A stretch of DNA of 64,000 nt from Ectocarpus siliculosus (GCA_000310025.1 FN649746.1:1058260-1122259), one strand, 5' to 3'; shown: positions 1 to 11,579, counted from the stretch's first letter. The notes: generated from the sequence alone by a model not told the origin. A program made the numbers and translations.

Positions 1-535
1 TTTCGCAACTGGGGCCCCACCGGGGGTTCCCTCCCCCCGGGTTAAAATTTTTTTCGGGGTTTGGGATAATTCCCAATTAATCCTTGAAAGGGCCCTTTTT
101 TTTTGGAAAAGAGGGGGTTTAAAGGTTAAATTTTTTTCAAAAAAAAAAAAAAAGGGGCCCCGGCCTTTTTCCGGTTTCGGTTTTTTGGGGTTTTTTCCCA
201 CTTGGAGATCAATTGGGGGCCTCTTTTGGTTTAAAAAAAAAGGGGGGGGGGGGCCCCACCTTTTTTCCCTTCCCTTTCGTTTTTTGGGGCGGCCCCCAAA
301 ATTTTTTTGAAGGGAAAGGGTTTTTTTTTTTCCCCCGGTTTTTTTGGGTTTTCCCCTGTTCCTTTTTTTTTCTTCCCCCTCCCCTTTTTTCCCCCAAGGC
401 GGGGGTTTCCGGGGGGTTTCCCCCCCCCCCCCCCCCCCGGTTTTGTGGGGTGGGGGGGAAAAGGTTTTAAGGTTTCCCCCACCCCCGGGGGGGGGTCCCC
501 CCCCCCCCCCCCACCCCCCCCCGGCGTGTGTTACG
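1..535. other. Homopolymer-rich, probably low-quality sequence
   Basis: Almost every base here sits in a run of 3 to 20 identical bases, dominated by T, G, C and A blocks, and normal-complexity sequence begins abruptly near 525. All reading frames give only Gly/Pro/Phe/Lys-rich nonsense. This looks like the degraded end of a read or a consensus error at a contig edge rather than biology. No gene can be called here. Confidence 0.75.
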
Positions 536-734
536 GATGAAAATTCAGCCCGCTCGAGTGATGTGACTAGTTGGTAGATGACATCATGCCGAAACTCTCC
601 CGCCTATTTGGTCCCGGTAGTGCTCTCATTCGATGCACGTGGCGTTTTGCTCGTGGTCTCACTGCACGTATGGCAACGCTTACACGCGTTCTCGCCTAAG
701 GGTCGTTGGGGTTCTCCCGTGGTGGGGGTAATTT

Positions 735-1005
735 GGTATCTGAATATATGAGCGATTTCCCAATTTTTTTTTTTTTGCCATTGCAGTGACAAGGTGCGTA
801 GGCCTCAAACTCTTTCCAGACGGAACCCATCTGGCAACATCTTCGCGCGAGAGTTTTTACACAGCAGTAGTCTGAATATGTTGGCGGTTTTCCCACCGTT
901 TTTCCCTCTCTCTCTCTTTTTTTTTTTCTTTCCCCCACAGTGATGAGGTTCTGGACCTCAAGTTCTCTCCAGACGGAACCCGGCTGGCGACATGCTCCCG
1001 CGACA
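735..1005 (+). repeat. Tandem duplication of intron end plus WD40 exon start, first copy decayed
   Basis: Two successive units each contain a T-rich tract, an acceptor AG and the beginning of the same WD40-coding segment. The second (acceptor at 939-940) is the working exon. The first (acceptor near 785, exon-like stretch about 787-850) matches it but carries a one-base insertion early on, which shifts the frame, so it reads as a pseudo-exon. Confidence 0.75.
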
Positions 1006-4000
1006 TGTCCATCCTTGTCTACGCCATCGAGGCCATGCCCGAAAACCACGGCAGCAGCAAGGAGGGGGAGAAGGATGACGGTCCCCGCAAAGCTCGCGCC
1101 AGCGGCGCCAACGGCGGCAGCGGCGGCGGCGGCGGCAACGGGGTTGACGAGATGCCCCGAGATGGGCAAAACAAGCTGCGTCCCTTGGGCTTCAAGGGGC
1201 TCGGGGTTCGGCTAATCCACCGCCTACGGAGGTCTGCCACGGCTTCCGTGTGCAGAATCTTCTGGTAAGAGCACCCCTTTTTCGCTCGTCAGCACTGCGG
1301 ATGTGTAGCCCACGGCCCTCGTTCATCCACTCGGTTTGTTTGGGTACAACGGTGTTGACCCTTGGTGACGGCCTAGAAAGGCGCGTTGCGTTCAGGAAAC
1401 TTGTTTTTCGTGCTCATTGTTTTCACTAGGCTACCCGGTCGTGTTCATGGTATTGCTGACGGGCCAACATTTCCCAAACAGAAACTCCTACCGGAAATGC
1501 CAAGCATTGTTTGTCGATTTTTTCCCGAAACCGTTGCTTTTTTTTTGTCACTCCTGTTCTACTCCCGCCGGCCTGCGGCAAACGCTAGTTTTGAAAGATA
1601 AAATAGGCGCGTGTTCTTACTTAACGGTCGCAAGGCGACACGCAAGTGTTGAATTGAGCTGTCGAGAGAGCTCCGTGGTACATGTTCGCCTGATCTCCCC
1701 GGGGTATGTCCCGCATGTGCCCCTCCCCCCCCCATATCGATAGGACAGATAGACTAGGGAAGGCATTTTTGAGCCACCTTTGCCAAAGTAGGAAGGAACG
1801 ATTGGCCATCGGTGATCGGTCCTGCGGGAACAATACTCTGAACCTCTCTCGAGGACGCCTGGTCAATGGTCTAACCGCTATGGCATGCAAAACATAAGAG
1901 TACGACCCCCTCCCCGCGCTTGGTGATGTGAGAGCTCCGGTGAAAACTCGCCGTGCTCTGTCCCGGCTTTGTAGGGGTGCAAGGTCAATGGTCTAACGGC
2001 TGCAGCATGCACGACTATGAGTACCCCCCCCCCCCCCTCCTGCGCGCGCACGGCCTGGCAGGTCTCCTTGTGGCAGGTTTATTCTGTCGTGCCTGGAGGA
2101 GCCCCACGGCAACCCCTTCATCCCTAGGTGAGGTTGACTGCTGTTGAGCTTGTGAAACCCCCCATCATTTTGGCTGGCTAGGGTAACTGGTAGTAGGTGA
2201 GGGTTGACGGTTCAGCTTGTGAGCCCGATCGTGTGTTAGCGTTATGGTATGGGGTCGACTGTTGAGCTTGTAAGCCCCACCGTTAGCTAGTCTAGGCAAG
2301 TGAGGCTGAGTGGGACCGCCCGCGGTGCCGTAGCTTGACTGTTGACTGTTGAACAGGGCCCCTCAGCGGCCCAGCTTTGGATCGTTCGTGCATTGGAAAC
2401 TCGACTGCAGTGATCGCTTTGTGACGAGCCGAAGTCAACCCTTCGGTTCCAATGCCTCTGCAATGGTAATCGAGAAACCCCCATCCCCCTAGCCACCAGT
2501 TGTCCCCCTTTCCCGCTGGTTACAAGACTTTTTTGTTTTTTCTTTCAAAAGCACTTGTTTTTTTCTTTTAGAACATACGTGCAATGAAAGAACGACTACC
2601 CTTTCGAGATAACACCACAGCAGGCGAAGGAGGGGATGTGTTGGAGTCTAAATTCAACCTGATCACACTTATTTGCCTGCCTCTTCGAAAACTCCTGCCT
2701 TCGCCTTTGTCTGCCCCAGCTCATCGGAACTCTGGGATGCCTGGCATGGGCAGCGGTTAAGCCGCTGTCGTTCCCAGCCTTTCGACGTCCACGCCGCGTG
2801 GATGCCGGACGGAGAGCATTTTGTCGCCGGTCTCGACCTCACCTGGGATGAAACGTGAGACGCGTCCCCGGATTCTGGCGTGCTTTGCTTTCCAGGTCCT
2901 TTGCAGGGCAGCTCGATCAAGAATGCGGCGTTGTAGACGAGTTGTGCACTTTACTGCCGTTCTAGAAGACATCGCATTTGGAATTTGGATGCATGTACAC
3001 TTCTACGTTTTCTAGTGTTTTTCCTGAAAGGGGTGCAGAAAAGGTACTTCACGGCATGGATTCCTTGTTTCTCCCCCGCAATATTCAACGCTCTCCGATT
3101 CACAGATGCCATACATGGTCCCACGCTTCTCTCCCTCTTGGGTCACCCCCCTTCATGGTGCACGGATGATATGGTGCCCTACACGCAAACCTTCGCCATC
3201 CGCCGCCGTTTTCTTTATCTAGTGATTTTCCTTCAGGGGTGCAGAAAATGCACACCGCATGAAATCCTTGATTCTCCACTCAACGCTCTCCGATTCACGG
3301 GTCTCACGCTGCTCTCCCGCTCTTCACCCGATCGCCCCCCCCCCCCTTTTGTTGTTGTATCGTACAGGGACGATACGGTGCCCTACACGCAAACCTTCGC
3401 CATCCGCCGCCGGCCTACCCCCATCACCCGCGGTGGCAGCACCGCCCCCGCCTCCTCGGCTTCGAAGGCGGCTCTTGAGGCGCACGGTCTAGGCGGCGGC
3501 ATGGCGATCAGTGCAATCAGCGCGAACGCGGCGCGCTTGGAACAGGACAGCATTGCGATCGATGCGAACTCGGCGCGTGCGGAACAGGATAGCATGGCGA
3601 TCGATGCAAACTCGACGGGCGTGGAACATCGCGGTCTCAGTAGCACCCACGAGCACAAGAGAGGTAGTATCGACACCACCGCGGCAGCACTGACGGATGA
3701 CTTCGCCGCTGCAGCCGCGCCGGCAGAGGGATCAAACGTCGCCGGGGTTTCCAAGCCATCTGCGGCCGGCGGCGGCGGCGGCCACGCCGAAGGCCCTTCA
3801 GCGATGGGGGTGTCCGAGGGCGTGGGTTGGGGCGAGGAGGCTATGTCGTTCTCCTCATGCCTGTCCTCGTCGTCCTCCACGCTGACGCTGCTGCACCTGG
3901 GCGAGGCGCAGCAGTCGGCGACGGGGGTTGGCGATCCCGCGGGGGGGGGGAAAGCCGGAGAAGGGGGTTCCGCGGCATCAATCCCTGTTTCTGCGACAGG

Positions 4001-5210
4001 GGAGGTGGCCGGGATCATGTGGGTCGATCCAGGCCTCGAGGGAAAGGGCTCGCCTGCTCAAGCGTCCGTCACCGACGAAACGGCGGTCGAGTCAGGTGCC
4101 GTGTGTTTTCTCGTTTCGGTCGTCTCTTGTTGACAAGCAGTGGGTATTCGGACGAGCCGTACCGTGTCTGATGCGTCAAAACATACTTCACATTCACCGT
4201 TTTTCGGTCGATATGTGTCAACAAGCAGTGGGTTATTTACGGGCGGTGGCCCCGGTTGATACATCAAACGTACACATTAGGCTGTCGCCAGGATAATTGG
4301 GCCGAAAACACAAAAACACACGTTCGAAAATGAATCAACCCAATGCGCTGAGAATTTTCTCAATTGGCGATCTCACGAGTCACATCTCGTGGTTAATCTT
4401 GCCGCATGGCATTTGGCACCCCCATGACTTTTGCCAGCCGTGCTGCACGCGTTTTGTTGTGTCTGCTGCGCTGTTCGGCATATGCAGCACGCTTTCTACC
4501 CTTGTGCTATTGGCTGAAATCGCGTCTCACAGCCTCAAGCTCTGAGCTCTGGTGGTGTTGTCATATCCTATCGGCGTAGGCACGCGTTGCGCCATGTTTG
4601 TTAGCTGGTGTATGTTAGATGTGCTGCACATCCACTACATATGCTACAAGCCACCGCTGACTTGTAGCAAAGGTATGCTGTTAACTAACAGTGTAGGTAG
4701 CACTGCTGGCGCTGACTCGTTTGCATAGCATAGTGGATATGCGTTTCATCGAACAGTGTGGGCATCGCTGCTGGCCGTACACCGTTCTTCTCCTGAGCGC
4801 CGCTCTGCCTGACTGGTCTGTGTTGCCGTGTCTGTGTCCTGTCAGGCGGAGGGCCGCGCGAAGAGCTCCCCGCACATGACATGTCGGTTTCACTACCAGA
4901 GGAAGAAGCTGTCGCTCCCGCTGGCGCTGCTGCTGCTGCTGCCTCGGCGGCGGCGGCGGCCCCCAGCTTTGGTTCACCGTTCAGCCCTCCGCCTTTGGAA
5001 CCGGTTTCCAGCCACGGCGGCAGCAGCAACGAAGGAGAAGAAACCATGCAACCCTGGGGTTGCCTGGGAGGCGACTCGCACCCTACTCCCCTTATCCAGT
5101 ACCCTTTCGAACCCTCCGCCTCTAGCGGCGGCGGCGGCGCCCACGCCAACGGCGGTGACGGCGGTGGCCTGTTCGACTTAAACGTCGGGGTCGGGATCGC
5201 GGCCGTGGAG

Positions 5211-5242
<32 letters not shown>

Positions 5243-8200
5243 AGAGGACGAGGAGGGGGGTGTGGAGTGGGTCATGCAAGGCGGGGAGGTGATCGCGCAA
5301 GTCGACGACGGCGGAGATGCCGCTGGTCGCCGAGGTTCGGCTCAACCTTCACAGGAACTTCGCGCATTTTTTCCCAGGTGAGAAGGAAGGGGGCCCCGTG
5401 GGGGGGGGGGGGGGTGTACTCATAGTCGTGCATGCCGTAGTCGTTAGACCATTGACCTCGCATCCCTACAAAGCCGGGACGGAGCACGCCGGGTTCTCAC
5501 CGGACCAGGCTATCACGGGGGGTGGCTTGCTCGGCACGGCCTGCTCACCTCAGGCTCTATCTACGACGTCGGCTTCCCTCCTGCTTCTTCAATAGTGAAC
5601 TCGAGTCTGGACAGCCTGTCTCTGTGCTCAACCACGGTTTCTCGTAAAAGCTTCTGTATCTTAGCTGTGAACTACATCCGTTGGTCGTGGTCGTCTATCC
5701 TCGGTGACTCTTGCGAGAAAGAAGAAACGCGCATCTAGGGTTTTCGGCCATCCTGTCGGTACCCTACCCGAAATGATTCACGTCGGATCCACAGGCCTCC
5801 TTTTTCATGCCCACAACAGCAGGTGTGTGGTAGATGCAGCCCCCCCGTGGCGTTTAGCAATCACCGGAAACGAGTACGATGCGCGAAAAAAATAGCCTGC
5901 GGACGGCGTAGCTGGTAGCGGAGGGGTTGTTCGCAACGCGATGCCTCAAGATTTCGCCGGTTTGTCGTGGAGGTAACCCTTGTCCTCCCTTCACCTCCCT
6001 TAAAAATTGAAGAGACGTTTCTTTGCGTTGCCGTCCGTACCTCTTACGGAAAAACCGCGAGTATATTCCGGAAAACCCGCGACTTCTCTTGTGGAAAACC
6101 CGCAAGTCTTACGTAAACCCGCTACTTGCCTTGCGGAAGCCCGTGAGTCTCTTACGGAAACCCCGCGAGTGTCTTGTTGCCTTTCCGTCCCATGCCGTGC
6201 CACACGCGTTGTGTGCTTCCTTAGCGAGGTCGAGCGATGATGTCCGGACCCTGAAGCTTGTGTTTATCGATTCAAATGCGCGACCCCCCCCTCCCCCCCC
6301 ATGGGTTCTTGTCCGTCGACTCCGAATCTAGATAAGCAATTCCGGTTCGTGGGCTTGCGTGGCCACCGGAGACACTCCCATGATGTGTCATCGGGTCGCG
6401 TTTATCCCGCTGGGGGAGGCTAGGGCGTCGCCGCCGAAATCGACGTCCACGAGGCCTGCTGCGATTTCGCCCGGTGACCCGGGTGTCTCGGATGATGATG
6501 ATGATGGTGGTGGCAGCGGCGACGATGAGAAGGACGTGTTCATCCGCGTTCTCCGGAGCGGTAGCGGTGGCGACGCGGCCTCCCTTCAGCCCAAGGTCAC
6601 GGCGAGGCGGATGGAGGCAGTCGAGTGCGGGGGTGCCGTGCTGAGCCTGAGCGTCACCCGGGACGACCGCTTCATCATGGTTAACGTGCGACCGTTCATG
6701 GTACGACGCATGTATGTAGATACCACGATTTGTTTTAGCGATTCATCATGTTTAGCGTGCGACCGTTCATGGCGTCATGTATGTAGATACCACGGTTTAA
6801 CGATTCATCATGGGTAGCGTGCGACCGTTCATGGTAGGACTCATGTACACCACGATTTTAGGCAGTGTCTGTGAGGGTGTGTCGTTGGTTCTCGGCCTGG
6901 CGTGTGTTTTGTCTCGACGAAAGGCTTGTTGTGGATTAACTGATCCTCCGAGTATACCGCAGCCGAAATTTTTCGTCGAAATTATTTTGATGGCGCAGTG
7001 CTGTTGCGGCAAGAGACAGCTATGCATAGTGTTTAGCCCGCTGTGATTCCACCTGTGTACGTCAGCCACACATTTTGGCGTTTTTGTTGCTGTGCCCTCT
7101 GGCGTCCCCTCCCGCCGCAGGTAGAGTTGTCGGCAGAGACTACTGTAGTTCGAGATAATACCACAGTCGAAGTGGATGTGTTGAAGGCGTTGTAGTGAGT
7201 GGGACGCAGAAAAAAACTGTATGCCACGATTTACGTACATTTTGCAGCGTCGTTGTCACCCGCACCGGCATTGACCCTCTTTTTTGTTGTTGTTGTTGTT
7301 GTTGTCGATGCTTGCAGAAAGGCGCCCTTGACAAGCTCCATCGTCCTGAAGGACGGCATACTGCTCCGGAGATATCGAACGAAATCGAGCTGCAGGTGGG
7401 TTGGTCGATGTGTTAACCGCCGCCGCGCGCGAGCCTCCGCCTCGTGGGCCTTTCTCCCTGCCTGCTGCACAGCAGACGCGTCGTGTTGTAGTTGTGGGCG
7501 GTGATCCCTTCGTCTCAGGCAGCAGTTAGTGATGCTTGTGTGTCAAGCAGCCGTTTGCTATGTGTGGCCTTCCTTCTCCCTGCCTGCTGCACAGCAGGGG
7601 CGTCGGGTTGTAGAAATGACGACTGCCTGTCTCTCACGCTGCCATTAGCACTGAGTCGTGATGCCTGGGTCTCACTCTGCCGTTTGCCTTTGTTTGGCCT
7701 CCTCCCTGCCTGCTGCACCGCACAAGCGTCGTGTTGCAGTATTGAGCGATGATCCCTGTGCCTCAGGCCGCCATTAGTGATGCTTGTGTCTCACGCAGCT
7801 GTTTGCTTTGCTTGGCGTTTGCCCTGCCTGCTGCACGGCAGAGGCGTCGCGTTGCAGTATTGAGCGATGATGCCCGTATCTCACGCAGTCGTTTGCTTTG
7901 TTCCTCTTTTGGGGGGGGCACCGCTGTCGCTATGGTTTCAATCCGCACGCTCGCGGCACGACTTGCTCGAATTGGTTTGGATGTGGGTCAATCAACCCAT
8001 ATCGTGTATGCACGCGAGGCGTGTGGCTTGGGATCACGTCCAGAACCCCAAATTTCGGAGGTTCTTCGTTTTTTCTGGGAATGTTTTGTTTTTGTCGCGT
8101 CAGAGGTTTCTGTATTTTAGCTGACTGCTGCCCCCTGGTGCATCCCGAAAGTCGATCCCCCCGCCCCCCCCATCAGGTCAAGTCAAGTCAAGTGAGTCTA

Positions 8201-9874
8201 ACGACTACGGCATGCACAGCTATGAGCACACCCACCGGATAGGATAGACAGGCCAGGGGAAACATTTTTTTGTCACCTTTGGCAAAGTAGGAAGGATCGA
8301 TCGGCTATCTGTGATCAGTCCCGTGGGAACAATGTTCCGTGCTCTCGACGCGTGGACGCGTAGTCAACGGTTTAACAGCTAAGGCATGCAAAACTTGAGA
8401 GTACGCCCCCCCCCTCGCCTCCATGAAGTCACCCACCTAAGTGATCGCCGTGACGTCACCGCTCGAATTTTCGGAACAAAAAAAAACAGGTGTGGGATGT
8501 CGCGACCAAGAAGCTCGCGTTCAAGCTGGGCGGGCACCACGCGTTCACCACCAAGGATTGCCCTTTCCTCATCATGGCGGCGCAGAGCGCTGCAGATCCC
8601 TTCGGCGACTACGTCTGTAGCGGATCGGAGGAGCACCGGGTGTTCGTGTGGCACCTGCGACACCGTCTGCTCCTCGGTGTCCTCAAGGTGACGCCGCGAA
8701 CATACAAACATGTGCATGCATCATACACAGTTTTCAACCGCGCTGAGACTGGCGTATTTTCATTGGTCAGCCGGTTAGCGCGGTCGATGCTAAAAATAAA
8801 GACACATAATATTGTACACAGCCCTGGAACGATTTTCAAAGCTCCATTACTCCACGACCAAGGGGGGGTATGTATCAAGCGGGCGGTGCGTTTTCGGGAA
8901 GTTCTCGGCGAGACGGTGTTCCATCGCGCCGCAGTGTTTGGCACGGCCGCTGTTTCTGCTGTGGGTTAGTCGAGCTTTTTGGAAATCGGTCCAAAAGACG
9001 GTGTTCCAGCGTGCAGCCGTTTTCGGCACGGCCGCTGTTTCTGCTGTGGGTCAGTCGAGCTTTTTGGAAATCGGTCCAAAAGACGGTGTTCCAGCGTGCA
9101 GCCGTTTTCGGCACGGCCGCTGTTTCTGCTGTGGGTTGATCGAGCTTTTTTGAAATCGGTCCATGGCTAGGGTCTCGTGCAAACATCAGCGTTACGCGTC
9201 TATCTCTCGCGTGCGGGTATTTGTTGCTCCACCTGTGTGGTGTGGCGAGTGTTTTTTTTACTCACGATCGATCGCAAAGGCCTGTGCGTCTGTGGAAGGA
9301 GAAGGTTCCCGCCCCCACGACAGGCACAGTTCATGGCACCAAGGACGGAAAGCCACAGAATGAGAAAAAAATGATCCATGTTGTGTCAGGCAGCAAGTTG
9401 TACCGTTTCGGCCATGAGTCACACTCTTTTCTGTGTCGGATGGCAACGCCACCACCACGATTCGTCCACCTGCGCTTCAAGAGCTTGAGTGCATAAACAG
9501 GACGCTGCTGCTTGGACCGGGCGCCCGTCGTTGCCAGCCCCATGCAGTGTTCGGCCTCGATCCTGTTTGGCTGAAGGCCGGGCTTGGTTGATGCCCGTTT
9601 CCAGCCGTCGCGCGTCCCTCTCGCAGCCTTCATTTAGGATTCGCTCGCTTGTTTTCCCTTGTCTCTTGCATCTGTAAGCTCACTTGTTTTCCCTTTGTCT
9701 TCCCTTTGTCTCTTGCACCATCGGCAAACAACGACGGGGATTGGCCAACTAACAACTCGACAGGGACACGAGGACGTGGTGAATTCTGTGTCCTGGAACC
9801 CTAAGTACCCAGGCATGATGTCCTCCTGCAGCGATGACGGCACGGCCATCATCTGGGGACCCAGGGTTCGCTGA
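941..9874 (+). CDS. WDR26: WDR26/GID7-like WD40 protein, 5' partial
   Basis: Homologue of WDR26/Gid7, a WD40 subunit of the GID/CTLH E3 ubiquitin ligase; the LisH/CTLH part would lie left of the window. Exons: 941-1264, 2720-2854, 3368-4095, 4846-5377, 6337-6685 (or 6700), 7318-7395, 8490-8687, 9764-9874. All junction phases agree and give 817 codons (shorter donor in exon 5) ending in TGA at 9872-9874. Diagnostic blocks: DEVLDLKFSPDGTRLATCS in the first exon, SSELWDAWHGQRL then AAWMPDGEHFVAG in the second, VLSLSVTRDDRFIMVN in the fifth, EIELQVWDVATKKL across exons six and seven, CSGSEEHRVFVWH, and finally VNSVSWNPKYPGMMSS plus SDDGTAIIWGP at the C-terminus. These follow the order of human WDR26 closely. 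Longer than the 661-aa human protein because of low-complexity inserts in exons three and four. The start of exon five and the choice between two in-phase donors at 6686 and 6701 are the weakest points. Confidence 0.86.
1745..1912 (+). repeat. Dispersed poly(C)-ended repeat, subfamily A1
   Basis: Shares with copies near 8270, 11620, 46380 and 63890 a body with CCACCTTTGCCAAAGTAGGA, then GGTCAATGGTCTAACCGCT, GGCATGCAAAACATAAGAGT and a C-rich end. It lies in an intron of the WDR26 homologue. Confidence 0.7.
1930..2042 (+). repeat. Dispersed poly(C)-ended repeat, subfamily A2
   Basis: Related to A1 over GGTCAATGGTCTAACG, but with an upstream CCGTGCTCTGTCCCGGCTTT block and an end CACGACTATGAGTAC followed by a long C run. 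The same unit appears in reverse at 5395-5520, 51500-51610 and 52372-52490. Confidence 0.7.
3005..3412 (+). repeat. 204-bp tandem duplication covering a WDR26 acceptor and exon start
   Basis: Units about 3005-3208 and 3209-3412 share the motif TTCCTT/GAAAGGGGTGCAGAAAA, the block CAACGCTCTCCGATTCAC and the 3' block GTGCCCTACACGCAAACCTT. In the second unit this last block is the start of the coding exon at 3368 behind a good CAG acceptor. In the first unit the equivalent position reads ..GCACG, so the accept site is lost and the copy is a pseudo-exon. Confidence 0.8.
3368..5377 (+). CDS. Low-complexity insert exons of the WDR26 homologue
   Basis: Exons 3368-4095 and 4846-5377 add about 420 residues inside the WD40 propeller, where animal and plant WDR26 have a short loop. 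The first contains three imperfect copies of a roughly 14-residue repeat around EQDSIAIDANSARA (about 3490-3630) and then Ala/Gly/Ser-rich sequence. The second has poly-Ala, poly-Gly (11 glycines near 5215-5245) and acidic stretches. The exons join at phase 1 (4095/4846). Such inserts probably form a disordered loop projecting from one blade (inference). The recognisable WD40 sequence resumes with the ..VEWVMQGGEVIAQVDD.. segment. Confidence 0.7.
5395..5520 (-). repeat. Dispersed poly(C)-ended repeat A2, reverse orientation
   Basis: Starts with a G run directly after the donor at 5378 and continues through GTGCATGCCGTAGTCGTTAG and CCTACAAAGCCGGGACGGAG to GGTTCTCACCGG. It is inserted within about 20 bp of a splice donor. 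Confidence 0.75.
6040..6178 (+). repeat. Minisatellite with a unit of about 22-26 bp
   Basis: Five to six degenerate copies of a unit close to TTACGGAAAACCCGCGAGTC. It is intronic in the WDR26 homologue, between exons 4846-5377 and 6337. Confidence 0.7.
6671..6862 (+). repeat. Triplicated splice-donor segment of the WDR26 homologue
   Basis: Three copies (about 6671-6740, 6741-6802, 6803-6862) of a 62-70 bp unit containing TTCATCATGG, the block GCGTGCGACCGTTCATGG, then ATGTA..ATACCACGATTT. The first copy contains the end of a coding exon and its two in-phase candidate donors; the other two are intronic echoes of the same junction. Confidence 0.85.
7440..7915 (+). repeat. Tandem array, about 120-126 bp unit, four full copies
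   Basis: The landmark CCCTGCCTGCTGCAC recurs at about 7455, 7577, 7703 and 7823, followed each time by GCGTCG.GTTG and later by GTGATGCTTGTGTCTCA and GTTTGCTTTG, with a fifth partial unit ending near 7915. Intronic. Copies differ by many substitutions, so the array is old. Confidence 0.85.
8160..8225 (+). repeat. Truncated A2 repeat end
   Basis: Contains GAGTCTAACGACTACGGCAT and GCACAGCTATGAGCAC, the 3' end of the A2 family. It abuts the A1 copy that follows and is preceded by a short TCAAG repeat. Confidence 0.5.
8230..8420 (+). repeat. Dispersed poly(C)-ended repeat A1
   Basis: Carries GGCAAAGTAGGAAGGATCGA, TTTAACAGCTAAGGCATGCA and the C-rich end, ending 70 bp before the exon at 8490. Confidence 0.7.
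8695..8815 (+). repeat. Dispersed repeat family D
   Basis: Shares TTTTCATTGGTCAGCCGGTT and the flanking TTTTCAACCGC and GGTCGATGCTAA blocks with 12605-12715, and in reverse with 19318-19370. It begins next to the donor at 8688. Confidence 0.65.
8911..9165 (+). repeat. 85-bp tandem repeat, three copies
   Basis: Units start at 8911, 8996 and 9081 with AGACGGTGTTCCA and end with GAAATCGGTCCA. The second and third copies are almost identical, so this expansion is recent. The unit's end also occurs singly near 16525-16555 and 19565-19605. Intronic in the WDR26 homologue. Confidence 0.9.
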
Positions 9875-10249
9875 GGGATGTCTTCCCTATTATTTCTTGC
9901 TCTTGTTTTCGGTTGTCGGGCCATGTAAACTGCTTGCTGTTGTGGCCATATGACAACGGGTCCACGCCAGTCAGATGAGGACCTCAAGTCCGGGGTTTGT
10001 GGCCGGATGTACGACAACGGGTCCACTTCCGTCATTTAGGGACCCAAAATCGGCGGTTTCTCTCTTGCAGTCCTAGCTCTGGGCTGGCCGTGTAAACTTC
10101 GGTGCTGCCTCAGGCCTAAGGCGACACGGCCAACACCACCTTAGCACTCAAAGTCCGCTGAGGACTCCTCTCTGCTGTAGTCTTTGGCTGACAGGGTCGA
10201 ATCCTTGCTAGCCGCAACCCCAGATGCTGCGAAAGTTGTACCGACGCCG

Positions 10250-10475
10250 GGCGCTTTTTTTTTTTTTTTTTTTTGTTCTTCACTTCAAATCAGCGCTCAC
10301 AGCACTACTAGTGCCGTTTATTCCAACCCGTGGTCACACAGAAGAGCCTCTCTCTACCCTCCCCTCCTGCGGTACTTCGCCTTCAATTTTTAATGCGAGA
10401 AAAGGTCAGCACTCTCTTCCCTCTGTGTACACACGAACTAGCGCTATCCACTTGGCCAGGAGCGGAACCCCTTGG
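10250..10475 (-). mobile_element. 5'-truncated tRNA-derived SINE copy
   Basis: Reverse copy of the element that is full length at 26295-26625. It starts with a T run (its A-rich tail), then TTCTTCACTTCAAATCAGCG, and ends near CCACTTGGCCAGGAGCGGA. The tRNA-like head is missing. It lies just downstream of the WDR26 stop codon. Confidence 0.75.
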
Positions 10476-11579
10476 GCGGGGTCGTAACGCAAATGTTCAT
10501 ACGACAGAGTTGTCACCTCACACAAGTGTTCCGATGTTGTTGATCAGTCTCGGGAGATGCTTTTGTTTAGATGCTTTGTTTATGTAGTACACGTAGTTTA
10601 TGGAACCAGCTTGGGATGGGGCGCTCAGAAACATGATGAGTTATGGGTTCGGTTGGGAGCTACGTCTAGTGGGGTGGCGACGGTGACTGACGGTACATGA
10701 TGAACCGACAATCTAGGCCCTCTCGGAATCCCTGGTCCTCTCATTCCTTGTGAGTGTCGCCGTTCGCGCTCTGTAGATGCCTGACAGCATGTATGTATGT
10801 GCCATCGTTGAGCAATACGACTTGTTAGTTAATGCCTGCACAACAGCAGTGCGCGCCGTTGTTTTGTCTTTGTCTTCACACCATGGGTCGTATTGCACCC
10901 AAGAAAGGGTGTTACCCCGCGCATGATTCGAGGTGTGCAGGGAGTGGTGCGTCAGAGCGTGTTTCGATCTCGCTGCTGCCATCGGAAACAATCGTCCTAG
11001 CACGTAGTTGGAATAGAGGTTTGCGAACACGTCGGCATGCATGGTGTTTGGTTGTTGTCCAATTTAAGTACGTGTAAGTTAACGTCCCACGCAGGTAGGT
11101 GTAGCATTGACGCTGTGCGGCAACAAGAGCTTTCGAGCATACCCTTTCGTGCTCAGAGGCGGATTACCGGGGCTCAAGGGTAGGTAATCTAAAATGTTTT
11201 GTCATCCCCCGCGGGGGGCTAATTGTGTAGCGGGCGAATACAATAATACCACACGTACGTAGCCCAAACAATCACGCAAACCACGAGGAGGTGTGAAGAG
11301 CGTTAGATAATCCGTGGCCGATTTTTTTTTGTTGTTGCGACACTTTTTTAAGGGGTCGTTTTGGAGGCCCGGTGGCTGGCCCGTTGGCCGGTGCCATTGC
11401 GGCAGCCCGAACGCAAGCAGCATATGGGCGTAGAGATTGTTCGGTTTGGGTAGAGCGACGTCGCGATCGATCCAGCCGGGTATCAAGATCGTGGGCTGAT
11501 TGATGCCTGCAGCAGCATTGTTCTCTTCCCTCCTCCTCTTCCATGCTGTTTGCAGTCTCCTTGCAAGTGGGCACACACA

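Noticed and set aside
2985-4133. Single 382-codon plus-strand open frame as an intronless gene
   Set aside because: It runs through a tandem duplication and intron. Only 3368-4095 joins in phase with the flanking WD40 exons.
7440-7915. CRISPR-like array
   Set aside because: Units of about 122 bp have no conserved short repeat with unique spacers, and the host is eukaryotic; it is an intronic tandem array.
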